Shown one piece after another: positions 32,304-42,378 of a DNA stretch of 64,000 bases. The position numbers and the translations under genes were made by a program. The DNA is from Triticum aestivum. Taxonomy: Eukaryota; Streptophyta; Magnoliopsida; Poales; Poaceae. Positions within the stretch are counted from its first letter, which is position 1; every line of letters begins with the position of its first letter. Location: assembly GCF_018294505.1 (NCBI RefSeq), contig NC_057807.1, forward strand, positions 142,156,461-142,220,460, written 5' to 3'. Under the pieces are notes generated by a model that saw only the letters and a program-made list of their open reading frames with translations, searched no databases and had not been told where the DNA came from.

Positions 32304-35206
32304 ATGGCCGCCAAGAAGACCGTGGCCCCTGTCCTGGCTGCCGGCTCCGCCTGGTACGAGCCAGGGCTGCTGGTGCCCTGCGTGACCTGGGAGAAGCTCC
32401 AGATCACGCTCCTCCTGACGGCGAGCGACGACAACGAGTGGAAGAAGATCGTGCTCCGGGTCGCCACCGCTGCACCAGAGCCCGTGGGCAGCAACTTCTT
32501 CCCCTTCTTCATGCACAGCGTCTACTCGGGGCCGGTACCTCCATTCTCCCGCTTCTTCTTTGCCATCCTTCACCACTATGGTCTTCACGCGCTCCACATT
32601 CATGCCAACTCCATCCTCCTTTTGTCCCTTTTCGCCTTCTATTGTGAGGCGTTCATGGTGGTGATGCCCTCCGTTGCCCTGTTCCGCCATTTCTTCTACC
32701 TTCGCAAGACCGGCGACAATCCGGTTGGGTGCATCGGCTTCGTCACGGCATGGGGTGGTAACGCCATTTCTCGCGCCGGGAAGAAGGTTGAGGATGTCGT
32801 GAAGAGGTGGGTTTTGATGGATGCCAAGAGCTCCCAGAGCTTACTGAAGCTGCCGACCGCATTCCCCATTGCCGAGAAGTGGTGGCGTTCTGAGAAGATC
32901 ACTGACCCTTCCTTGACGCCGTTCGTGAAGAAGATGGATAAGGAGCTGAAGAGCGTGAAGCTGACGGGGGCCATGCTCATCAGGGAGTTCCTGAAGCAGC
33001 GCATCACACTGCTTCAAGACCGCCCCCTCCCCTTGTGGAAGCTTGGTGGTGATGACGAAAAAATCCGCCTGCGCCAAGATCCCCTTCCCGAGGAGGAGCT
33101 GAACAAGGTGTTGCTCTACTTGACGGGAAAGGACCCGAGCGACCCTCCGGAAGACTGGCTTCCAATGTACTACCATGATGACGCCAAGGAGGTTGTCACG
33201 GCCATGCCTGTCTTGGACGAGCTTGGGTTTGTGCGGCTGGGGCCTTCCCTGCCGCCTACTACTTTGGTGCACCTGTCCTCCGACGGCCAATCCTCCGAGG
33301 CCACCAAGGACGAGGTTGTGGAAGAATCCTCTGCCCTGGAGCGCAGGGAGCTCCTGCGTGACCTTCCTGACGATGATGATGACGACGAGCCCCCGGTGGT
33401 GGAGGTGCCACGCCCTTCTGGAGTCACCACGAGGTCTGGGGTGGCCTCCTCGAAGCAGCCCAAGCGAGCGGTCACGAAGAAGAGCAGGACCGTGTTGATT
33501 CCTCTGGGGAGCAGCCCGCCTTCGCCGACGTCATCCCGGTCGGCTCCAACCGCAAGCTCTCCTGCTCCCGAGAGCTCGGCTCTAGCCGCTCCGCCTCTAC
33601 ACCCGCTGCTGAGCATGAAGAGGAGCTATGCTTTCATCAACCAGTAAGTCTCTCTCTTAACCTTGCTTGTTGGTTCTTGAAGCGATACTTAGCATCTTCG
33701 CCTGTCGTTAGGGAGCAGCCGTCGAAGAAGCAGAAAGAGGGCATGGAGGTTGCCGCGGTCGTAGGTGGTGAAGTGGCCACCGCGACCCTGGTGAAGAAGA
33801 GTGCCGCTGCCCCTGCAGCCCCAGAGGTGATGCCATCTCCGGAGGACATGGATGCCCGTCCTCAGGAGGTGTCGGTGCCCTCGGCAGGCCTGACTCCTCC
33901 GGCACCCAGCCTTACCGCAGCTGCTGAGGACAACCAGCCTCCGGAGCCCCTGGTCCTTCCTGAGGCTGAGGTTTCTTCTGCCTTGGCGCCGAGGGCATCA
34001 CCTCCCTTGCCCAGCGCGTGGCTGAGTCATGGTGCTCATGCTCCCTCCGGGACCCTGGAAGAGGCAAGCGCGGCGCTGGACCTCCTCCAGGGTGAACTTC
34101 AGGGCCCGAATCATCGCTCAGCGCAGGGACGCCTGGGGCTGATCTCTGGTTGGCTCAAGGCTGATGCGTCTGTTCACGCGTCCTGGGGCTCTGCGGAGGA
34201 AACCCAGAAGGTGCTTGGGGTGGCTGCCATGGTGCACGACCTGGTGTGGCGGGAAGCCGCAGAAGCTGAGGACCGGTGCCGCGTGGCGGAGGCTGATCTG
34301 AAGGCTCTCCGGGACGGGCAGGCTGCCCAGGCTAGCCAGCTCCAGGAGCGTGAGGAGAAGCTCAAGGCCCAGGAAGCTGTCGTCGCCAACCAAGACACCG
34401 AGGAGAAGCAGACGGCCTTAGAGTAGGCTGGAGAGCACGACCGCCTGACGAAGCTGAAGGAGGAGGTGGAGGCAACCCAAGCGGCCCTCGCCGAGGCCAG
34501 GAAGGCGGCCGCCATGGAACGCAGCACTCTTACCTCCCTCGAGGCACGTTTCCACAAGGCCCAGAAGGCGCTCTTTGGAGATGATCTTAAGAAGGCAGTG
34601 GTGACGTCCCCGAGGGAGAGCCCTACCGCCCTGCTGCCTGAAGTCGTGGCGGTGCTTGAAGATGATGTCGACAGGTTTGCCTCCTTGGTGGAAAGCGAGG
34701 CGCGCTCACTTTCTTCCTCGGCTCTGACGTGCGTCTTCAGTCATCTTTATCTCCAGGATGCCAGCTTCGACCTCTCCTCCTTCCTTACTCCGGTGGACGC
34801 CGACTCCCAGGATGCTGATGTTGCCGCCGTGAAGAGCTTCATGGATGCCATGCTGAGCAAGTACCTGGTCGTTGGTCCTCCGACTGAAGCCGGTAGAACG
34901 GGCGACGCGCCTGGCGATGAGGCTCTGCTGGCGGGCAGTGGTGATGCCCAAGTCGGAAGAGGTGGCCCGGCGATTCTACTTTTCCTTGTCTGTCCTGTAT
35001 CATGCAACATGCCTCGGGGAGGCATTTTAAAAATATTTGCTTGGAACAATATGTCTTGTAATATCTACATTATGCTCCTTCAGCTTTTCCGTTTGCTTTG
35101 TTGTTCTGCGTCGGCAAGGCCCGCTCCCGCGCATACCTCAGCCGTCGTTGGGTCGTCCGAATCACCAGGACGAGCCCAAGGAGTGAGGGGCTACGTGGCC
35201 AGTTAG
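32304..35206 (+). pseudogene. Antisense two-exon gene of element 2 (putative gypsy-type transposon protein)
   Basis: The start is the ATG at 32304 in good context (CGATGGCCGCC, MAAKKTVAPV). Exon 1 (32304-33643) has FFPFFMHSVYSGPVPPFSRFF and SVALFRHFFYLRKTGDNPVG, matching the N-terminal domain of the antisense protein in element 1. The intron at 33644-33711 (GTAAGT ... GTCGTTAG, 68 bases) splices in frame to EQPSKKQKEGMEV. Exon 2 continues through a Pro/Ala-rich part, a coiled coil and a C-terminal domain (VDRFASLVESEARSLSSSAL). TAG at 34424-34426 interrupts the coiled coil once. Homology to element 1 fades near 34960, so the last part may be 3' UTR. It lies opposite to gag. The function is unknown. 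Confidence 0.82.
33644..33711 (+). other. Intron of the antisense gene of element 2
   Basis: 68 bases with GTAAGTCTCTCTC at the donor and TTCGCCTGTCGTTAG at the acceptor. Removing it fuses two reading frames of different phase into one. Confidence 0.8.
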
Positions 35207-35431
35207 GCTCTTGAGACGCAATGCTCAAGAGTCCCCCTTGACACACGAACGGCTTGGAAAGGAAGGGTGAGAGCCAGGTCTTGGCGTTCTACGTCGGCAA
35301 GGCCCGGCCCCGCGCATGCCTCAGTCGTCGTTGAGTCGTTCGGATCACCAGGACGAGCCCAAGAGGTGAGGGGCTACTTGACCAGTTAGGCTCCTGAGAC
35401 GCGATGCTCAGGAGTCCCCCTTGACGTACGA
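35104..35431. repeat. Tandem duplication, period about 182 bp, in element 2
   Basis: The unit at 35104-35249 recurs at 35286-35431 with scattered changes; both contain CACCAGGACGAGCCCAAG. It is non-coding. Confidence 0.8.
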
Positions 35432-36003
35432 ACAGACCATCATACCTTTTCCTCGCTGAGCTCTCGCTTGGGAGGGGTGCGCGAAGACCAGGCCCATGAG
35501 GCCTGGCGAGGTGGGGTACGCCAGGCGTGACCTGAGCGTAGCCCCCGTGCCCAGCCCCCTTGCGCTACCTTCCCGAAGGAGAGTAGCGCGGTGAGGCTAG
35601 TCACTGAGCCTGGAGGCTCCGTGAGGTTAATGCGGCCGTGATGCCGCCCCCAGTTGTTTATCACCAGCACGGAGCCTAGCGCTTCCGCTCTTGCATGGGC
35701 ATAGCTGCTCCTCGGCAGTGTCGATGGCCAGCATGGAGCATGGTGCTTCCACTGGTGCGTGGGAGGGGGCTTCCTCTGAGGAGAGCCCCCTGGGCGTGTA
35801 CAACCCCGCCCTGACACGTGGCTTACACGGCAGGGCTGGAGGAGGTGTATATGGCACCCGTGAGCCAACACTGGACTCACGAGGCCCTACCTCAAGGCAG
35901 GTTGCGCCTGGTCTTGATTGGAGATGCTTTAATTGGTCCTGCCAGATGGTTAGGTAGGCAGCGCCGAATGAGTTTCCTGAGGTTATTGCATGAGAAGGCC
36001 AGA

Positions 36004-36346
36004 CACCAACGACCCCAGGAGGTGACGTGAACAGGACCGGCCCGCCAGACACAGCTCAGCAGCTGGATTTATCGACGCTGCAGGGACGGACCCGAGCGCA
36101 GACGTCGTGTCCAGTCTTCTCATGCAAAGATCCCGAAGAAAAACAACCAGCGTGCAGTTCCCGTGGCCACGGGGGCACCAGGTCGCACGCCCTCACTCAT
36201 CCACCCATTATTAGCTCATGCGAGAACAAGGCACCAAGAACCACGGGAGGTGACGTACACGGGAACTAGCCCGTGAGCCAGAGCTTAGCTACTTTGGTTT
36301 GGCAACGCTGCAGGGACGGACCCGAGCACAGATGTCGTGCTAGTCC
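36004..36346. repeat. Second tandem duplication, period about 228 bp, in element 2
   Basis: CTGCAGGGACGGACCCGAGC and its surroundings occur near 36075 and again near 36305. It is non-coding, between the antisense gene and the pol relic. Confidence 0.7.
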
Positions 36347-36629
36347 TTAATCATGAGGCAGTCGCGGGAGGGCTTGCAAAGGCGCGAGACATTCTTAGCG
36401 ACGAAGCACCGGTCAAGCAGTCAATAATTCAAAAGTAGCTTGCAAAGGATTGTAACTGGCTCTGATAAATGCGGAAGGGATACATGCCATAAGGACGGAC
36501 CCGCACAGCCTGGGGATGATGCAGCCCGAGGGGCGCCCCCAAACTGAATGAACTAGGGAGATGTCACCTGGTACAGTTGCTGAAGAGGTGTTGAAGTAGC
36601 CAAAAAACATGTGCCGCTGAAGCCGTTCC

Positions 36630-37259
36630 TCATGAGCCACTCCGGTGCCGAGCCTCAGGAGACTCGGAGGGGCCGAGAGGCTCCTGAAGGTGCTCCTCCA
36701 TCTCCACCAGGAGCGCCTGGTGCCTGGCCTCGCAGGCCGTCTGAGCGTCCCTCATGCAGAGTTGGAACGCCTCAGCCGCGCCCGCCAGGACAAAAGGCAT
36801 GCGGATGTAGCTGTGAGGCGGACCCTCGCATCGGCCGACACGAGACATACACATGAGCTGCCGAGACGCGACCCTGCTGAGCCTGGGGATGTTGATGCAG
36901 ACGCGGAACTCCTTACCCTCGCCAGGGCAGTGAGCTGCGCCACGCGGTAGGCGACGATCACCTTGTAGAACCCTTCCTTCTTGAATCTCCTTGAATGCCT
37001 TGCTGATGAACTCCTGAACGCCTGGTGCCTCACGCCTGCTGCCTTCTCCTGGGAAGTGTGCTCTGAAGAGCGCCTCCACATGGTGCCCGAGCGCCACTCT
37101 CGCGACATTGGCTAGGTCTAAGGCCCTCCAAAGGAGAGCCCCTGAGCCCAGCCTGAGAGCAGCGTCGGGCGCGCCTTCCTATGCGATGGGTGAAGGTGTC
37201 GCGTCCGGAGACGTGAGGCTCAGTGATGTGTCCTCGAGTGATGCTCCCTCATGAGACCC
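36630..37259 (-). pseudogene. Collapsed reverse-transcriptase relic of element 2
   Basis: Two RT-like pieces remain: EGKEFRVCINIPRL and SYIRMPFVLAGAAEAFQLCM, which recall the motifs around the nucleotide site and the RMPFGL box. The catalytic YxDD box, thumb, RNase H and integrase are missing. The call rests on short motifs. Confidence 0.5.
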
Positions 37260-38111
37260 CTATCCCAGCTGTAGCTTCTTCGTCTTGGGGGCGACCTCGG
37301 GAGGGAGGGCGCCGTCTTTGTCTTCGGGGTTCTCAACTACTGCAGCTTGGAAGGCATGCTCGAGGGAGCACACTGCATCCTTCTCCTGCCAGGCGGCCGT
37401 GATGACGTCGCCGCTTCCTGGCATCTTGAGGACGTTGTAGCCGTGGTGTGTGGCCTCCATGAACTTGGCCAGTGCTGGGTACCGTAGGATGGCGTTGTAG
37501 GGCAGGCGGATGTCCGCGACGTCGAAGTCGATGAGCTCGGTGTGGTAGTTGTTGCACTCGCCAAAGGTGACAGGGAGGCGAACCTGTCCGATCGGGTGTG
37601 TCGATCCATCGGTCACTCCTGAGAATGGCTTGGTGGGGTGAGGCTGGTAGTATGGCACCTGGAACCTGTTGAACGTTTGAACAGAGAGAACATTGAGCCC
37701 TGCTCCACCATCAATGAGAGTCTTGGTGACGGTCACGTTGCTGATGACGGGGGAGCAAAGCATGGGGAGTGCGCCTGCGGTGGCCGCACACTTGAGCCGG
37801 TCTGAGGAGTCGAAGGTGATGGCGCACTTGGACCACTTGAGAGGGCGAGTTGCTTCAGGCTTGGGGAGCGCTGCATTCACCTCACGCACGAACTGCTTGA
37901 AGACGCGATGGGAAGCCGGGGCCTGTGAGCCACCCAAGATGCAGGCAATGGCTCATGTCTCCTGGAAGCCCCCAGCCCCCTCGTCCTGGTGGTGGTCTTC
38001 ATTCCTCCTCGGTGGTGGAGGCAGAGGAGGCAAGGCTGCATTGCCCTGGGGGCGATCCTCACGAGGCTGCTCCCTCCAGTTGCCCTCGCGAGGCTGGTCC
38101 TACCAGCGGTC
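37260..38111 (-). pseudogene. pro: Aspartic protease region of element 2
   Basis: The core is TLIDGGAGLNVLSVQTF, with DGGA as in the other Gypsy elements here, followed by YNAILRYPALAKFMEATHHGYN. It lies in frame with gag upstream but is separated by several stops between 38112 and 37944. It ends at TAG 37260-37262. Confidence 0.8.
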
Positions 38112-39647
38112 CTAACGAGGTTGGTCGCGCCACTCCTGATGACGGTCATGTCCGTCCCAGCATCCTCCACCTCGGCCAACTCCACGATCATAGCCTCGAT
38201 TGTTGCGCTCGAGGCGTCGACCGAGGCACCCATTATGGAGATCCCTGAGCTCCTGGCAGTTGCTGGTCTTGTGGTTGTAAACATTGTGGAAGGCGCAGAA
38301 CATCCGCTTGCCCTTGCATGACTCGGGGTGGTCGCAGCCATGCTTCGTATCTGGCTCGGCCGCAAGCACGGCTGGCCCCTTGCGCTTAATGTCCTTGGTC
38401 TTGGTCTTTTTGTCTTCTGGCTCAGCATTAGGGAGCTCGAGGAGGGAGAGGCATCCCTCCTTAGCCCTTGCACACTTGTTCGCCATGTTGAACATCTCCA
38501 GAGCGGTGCAGAGATCCTCGTGGATGGCGAGCTCCTCCTTCATCTTGACATCACGGACGCCATCGGTGAACGCGGAGATGATGGCCTCGTCCGACACCTT
38601 GGGAATCTTGAGGCGAACGTTGTTAAAGCACTGGATATACTTCTGCAGGGTCTCTCCAGGTTGTTGCTTGATGCGTCGCAGGTCACCCGCGGCCGGCAGA
38701 CGGTAGCGAGTGCCTTGGAAGTTGGCGATGAAGCGGCTGCGCATCTCCTCCCAGGAAGAAACCGACCCCTTGGTCAAGTTCAGAAGCCAAGAACGCGCGC
38801 CATCCTTGAGAGCCATCGGGAACCAGTTTGCCATGATCTTCTCATCGTCGTTGGCCGCCTCGATGCTCAGCTCGTAGAGCTGCAAGAAGTCGGTGGGGTC
38901 TGCGGTACCGTCATAGCGCGGAGGCAGGTCGGGCTTGAACTTGCTTGGCCAGACAATGTTGCGAAGCTCCGGAGTGAACGCGCGGCATCCTGCCGCGACC
39001 GTCGGAGGTCGTTGAGGGGGTGGAACATGACCCTGGTGCACGCGCACCGCCACCTCCTGCGGCGGCACGTAAGCCTAGTGCTGGGGCGCTAGAAGCACGC
39101 GCGCTTCTCCTTGGGGACGCTCCACCACCTAGCAGCTCACGTCGTCCCGAGCCGGCGCCGGGCGCTGCAGGTCGCGCCGTGGAGCCATAAGCCTTGGATC
39201 GACGATGGCGTCCCGGGCCGGAGGTGGTGGAGGAGCCCTGTGCGCCACGTCACCCGCTGCTGGTGGTTGCTGAGGCAGCGAGCGAGTCGGCCCGTCAGAG
39301 CCCCCGTGCGCGACGCTGATGAGCTCGGTGATGCGCTCGAGCCACTCCTCGTAGAGATCTCCCACCGGGCGGTAGCGAAGAAGCTCCCTTGCCGTGAGCA
39401 GAGTGGCCTGTGCGTCCACCTGGCCGCGATGAGCGTGGGATGACGAAGCTGCTGGGGCCAGCGACGGAGTAGCGGTGCGGCCGTCACAGCGCCCCGACGA
39501 GTGCAGCGATGAATCTTGCTGCTCGTGGCTGGCAGGGCCCATGGCGGCGTTAGCCACCGGAGAAAGAGCGCGACGGGCACAGCTGTCACCCTCCGGAGCC
39601 GTCTGAGTGACGCGGGCGGTGACTGCAGCCCGGCGCGCATCGGCCAT
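38112..39647 (-). pseudogene. gag: gag of element 2
   Basis: The ATG at 39647 (MADARRAAVTARV) begins an Ala/Pro-rich N-terminus. The gag domain follows (LPPRYDGTADPTDFLQLYEL, RSWLLNLTKGSVSSWEEM, QKYIQCFNNVRLKIP), then a Cys/His knuckle (FCAFHNVYNHKTSNCQEL). Stops at 39129 and near 39076 separate the N-terminus from the main domain, and a further stop lies at 38112. These lie where Gln or Arg codons would be expected. Confidence 0.85.
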
Positions 39648-39701
39648 GGAGGTTTTGGGGCGGTGGTAGATCGAATGATGGAAGAGAGGATCCGACGCAC
39701 C

Positions 39702-39719
39702 CCTACCTGGCGCGCCAAA
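39702..39719 (-). promoter_or_regulatory. Primer-binding site of element 2
   Basis: On the - strand TTTGGCGCGCCAGGTAGG directly follows the 5' LTR, the form used by Tat-type elements (probably tRNA-Arg). Confidence 0.65.
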
Positions 39720-40594
39720 TGTCGGATTTAGGGATCCGGCAGCCCTTGAGATGTTCGAACTTTGGGGTGCGTGCGGAGATCTCAACCTGCCCAGCCTGCC
39801 TACTTGTGATCGTCCTAAGCCTAGCGCGTCGAGCTGAAGAGAGACAAAGACACAGAGATTTATACTGGTTCGGGCCACCGTTGTGGTGTAATACCCTAAT
39901 CCAGTGTGGTGTGGTGGATTGCCTCAAAGGGCTATGGATGAACAAGTATAGTGGTTGAACAAGCCTCAGGAGGTGAGGTGTTCTTGAGCTGGTGTGATGG
40001 TCGGGTGAGAATGAATCCGATCCCCCACTATGGTGGTGGCTAGTCCTATTTATAGTTTCCTTGGTCCTCTTCCCAAATATGAGCGGGAAGGGATCCCACA
40101 ATGGCAGGATTTGAAAGGGGCAAGTAGTACAGTCTATCCTGACAAAAGTAGTCTTCGCCTACGAAAAGCCTCTGGTCGTGACGCTGCGGTGGGCTCGTCA
40201 ATGACCTCCGTCCTGGCGGTCTTGGTCTCGTTGCACTGGAATGGAAACCTTTGGCTGATTCCTCGAGACTCTGCGCCTGCGCCTTCCTTCCTTTGCACCG
40301 AAGAGGAAACCTGCGCTCTGTGCCCGCCTGGCGGCCGCCTAGCCTTGGTCGTCATGGCTCACGTCAGCTGAGCCTCGTGAGGTAACTTGCATAGAACTAT
40401 CCGCCCCTCAGGACCCCTCCTGAGGAGGCCACTTCCTTCGGGGGTCTTGGCGTTGTCCACCTCGCGAGGCTTGGCCCCTCGCGAGGGTATTGTGGCGTTG
40501 GTATTGAAGCTGGGTCGTACCAGGCCGTCGATAGAGCCACGTGGTGGGCTGTAGGCAGGCAGGACTGGATACACCCAAATCCAGGATGTCGACA
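39720..40594 (-). repeat. 5' LTR of element 2 (875 bp)
   Basis: TGTCGGATTTAGGG ... GGATGTCGACA on the + strand. A TATA box (CTATAAATAGGAC on the - strand, about 40042-40056) would be the gag promoter. Confidence 0.9.
40042..40056 (-). promoter_or_regulatory. TATA box of the element 2 5' LTR
   Basis: CTATAAATAGGAC on the - strand, conserved in the 3' LTR near 31462. Confidence 0.65.
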
Positions 40595-42378
40595 CCCACC
40601 ACGCCCTTATCCTTAGCCACGTACGCCGCATGCACCGCGTGGGATAGGTAACGGAGGCATGTGGCGTGGCAGAGTATGATGGCGAGGACATGGCTGCTTC
40701 CTTGAACTAGTGGAGGAGGGCGGTGGTCATCCTCCGTGGATCCAGCCCCCTGTCCCCCATCTGCCTATAAAAGGAAGATCGGGGGAGGAACGGAGGCATC
40801 CAACAGCATCCTGTCCTTCTCCTGTCTTGCTCCATCTCGAATATGTTGGAAAGGGGAGCCTGGGGGTGGCCTCCAGGCTTTAGTTCTGGGCTGATAATGC
40901 CGAGCAAGGGTGCTAGTGCTTGGGGAGTGAGCTTGGTACAAGTCCAAGGGAAGGGACTATGGATCGTTGGAAATCCTAGTACAGCACCTCTCCTTAGAGC
41001 TGGAGTTGATGTCGATGAGGGGCGCGCCTTCCTGCCCGCCAAGGAGGGGAGCATTGCACTTCTCGCCCCTTGGCCGCCTTGGTCGTTCGATGTCTCCTCG
41101 GAGGGGGCGTTGGACCGTGGGGTGGGCGCTTCCCTGGCGAGGTGTTGATGAAGATGAAGCCAGGAAAGACGGAGAAGGCGGGAGGCAGGTCATCAGGATA
41201 GAGCACGACTGCATTGACGCATTCGTCTCATCCTGACGTCCTGCCGCCTCGTCTTCTCATCCCTTCCTTCCCCCTAGGCACCGTCATCACCGGCCTCCTG
41301 GTCGCTGGGGAGGGGGTCGTTCTCTTGGTGCCTTCGCTTGCTCCAACAGTCTTCCAGCTGAGCTCTCGTGGATGACTCCACTGTCGCTCGAGCTGGGGCT
41401 CCTGGAGTTCCCTATCGGTGGCGACCAAGGGCGCCGCCGGGCCGTTTCCCCCCTTCGCGGCTTCGCCACTCCCGATCTTGTCAGGCCTTGCGTCCGGCAG
41501 GCCTCGATGAGATTAGGGTGGACTCTGTCTTGGGCGCTACTCCTGGCCTCTTTCTTCTCTCCGTATATCCTGGGGGGAGAAGGAACAGGGAGAAGAGTTT
41601 ACAGGGCCCTTATCTCTTTTCAAACTTAAATCTGTAGGCATTTGCCAAATTTTAATTCAAATAATGTAATCTCTCGTGTCCATGCTTGTGTTCTGTAATC
41701 TTGTACTTGTATCAGCATGTTTAATGAAAATGATGAACCTTGCGGAGAACTCATGCAAGTATATGTCAATGCAGAGGTGAGGTGCATCTTTAGTGTAAAC
41801 AAATGAGTTTGCCCCGGCAGGCTATCTTGTCGGCCCTCTTTTTGTCTGTCGAAGAACCTTTTCTGCTGGGTTACAGACAGAAGGACCAGCCCCCCGCCAA
41901 CTTCCCTTCATCAAAGGCAACTACAACCACTCTAACTGAAGCAGCGTTCAGGTCAGGAGTGGGAGGACCTAAGTGAAGGAGCGGCAAGGCTTTCTATGCA
42001 CAAGTTATAGCTTACAGAACACGGATGGACAAAAGGTAGAACTTATCTATTTGGCTTGCCGGGGTCGCAGTGTCGGGCAATCTTCTCACTCCTTTGCTGA
42101 AGCCAAGTTCATAGTGAGAACCTATAACTCCATGCAGATGAGAATGACTGCGGGATGCTATCCTATCTATATGCATATGCAGATGCTCATGAAAAGTGCT
42201 TATGCAGTAATCTGAAATGCTCATGCATGCATGCGATTTAGATTGGGGCCCCCCTACAGCTTCTTTATTTTCTCTTGCACGGGCTCATCGCCCCGGCTTT
42301 TTACAATGGGTTACATGCAACTGAGTCAAGGCCTGTACAAATGGGTGGCTGCCGGGCAGGGCCCGACAGCTTCGCGCT
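40595..42378. other. Spacer of element 3, where related elements carry the antisense gene
   Basis: A TATA-like box on the + strand (CTGCCTATAAAAGGAAG, about 40763-40779) is followed by an ATG at 40843, but no frame resembles the antisense protein of elements 1 or 2. The gene seems lost or reduced while its promoter-like sequence remains. AATAAA for pol lies on the - strand at 42264-42269 and a hairpin at 42348-42370. Confidence 0.45.
42348..42370 (-). other. Hairpin just after the pol stop of element 3
   Basis: On the - strand GCTGTCGGGC and GCCCGGCAGC pair with one G-U around a 3-base loop, 8 bases after the TAA at 42379-42381. It is the positional match of the element 1 hairpin at 5439-5464. 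Confidence 0.65.

Larger units (their letters stand above)
31138..40594 (-). mobile_element. Complete non-autonomous Gypsy retrotransposon (element 2) with target duplication CCCAC
   Basis: Matching LTRs at 31138-32011 (3') and 39720-40594 (5') are flanked by CCCAC at 31133-31137 and 40595-40599. Inside, on the - strand: primer-binding site, gag, protease, a collapsed RT relic and the purine tract. On the + strand there is an antisense coiled-coil gene. RNase H and integrase are absent, so mobility would depend on another element. Total length is 9457 bases. Confidence 0.92.

Noticed and set aside
40843..41637. Possible antisense protein of element 3
   Set aside because: TATA-like box present, but none of the short frames carries the FRHFF or coiled-coil features of elements 1 and 2.
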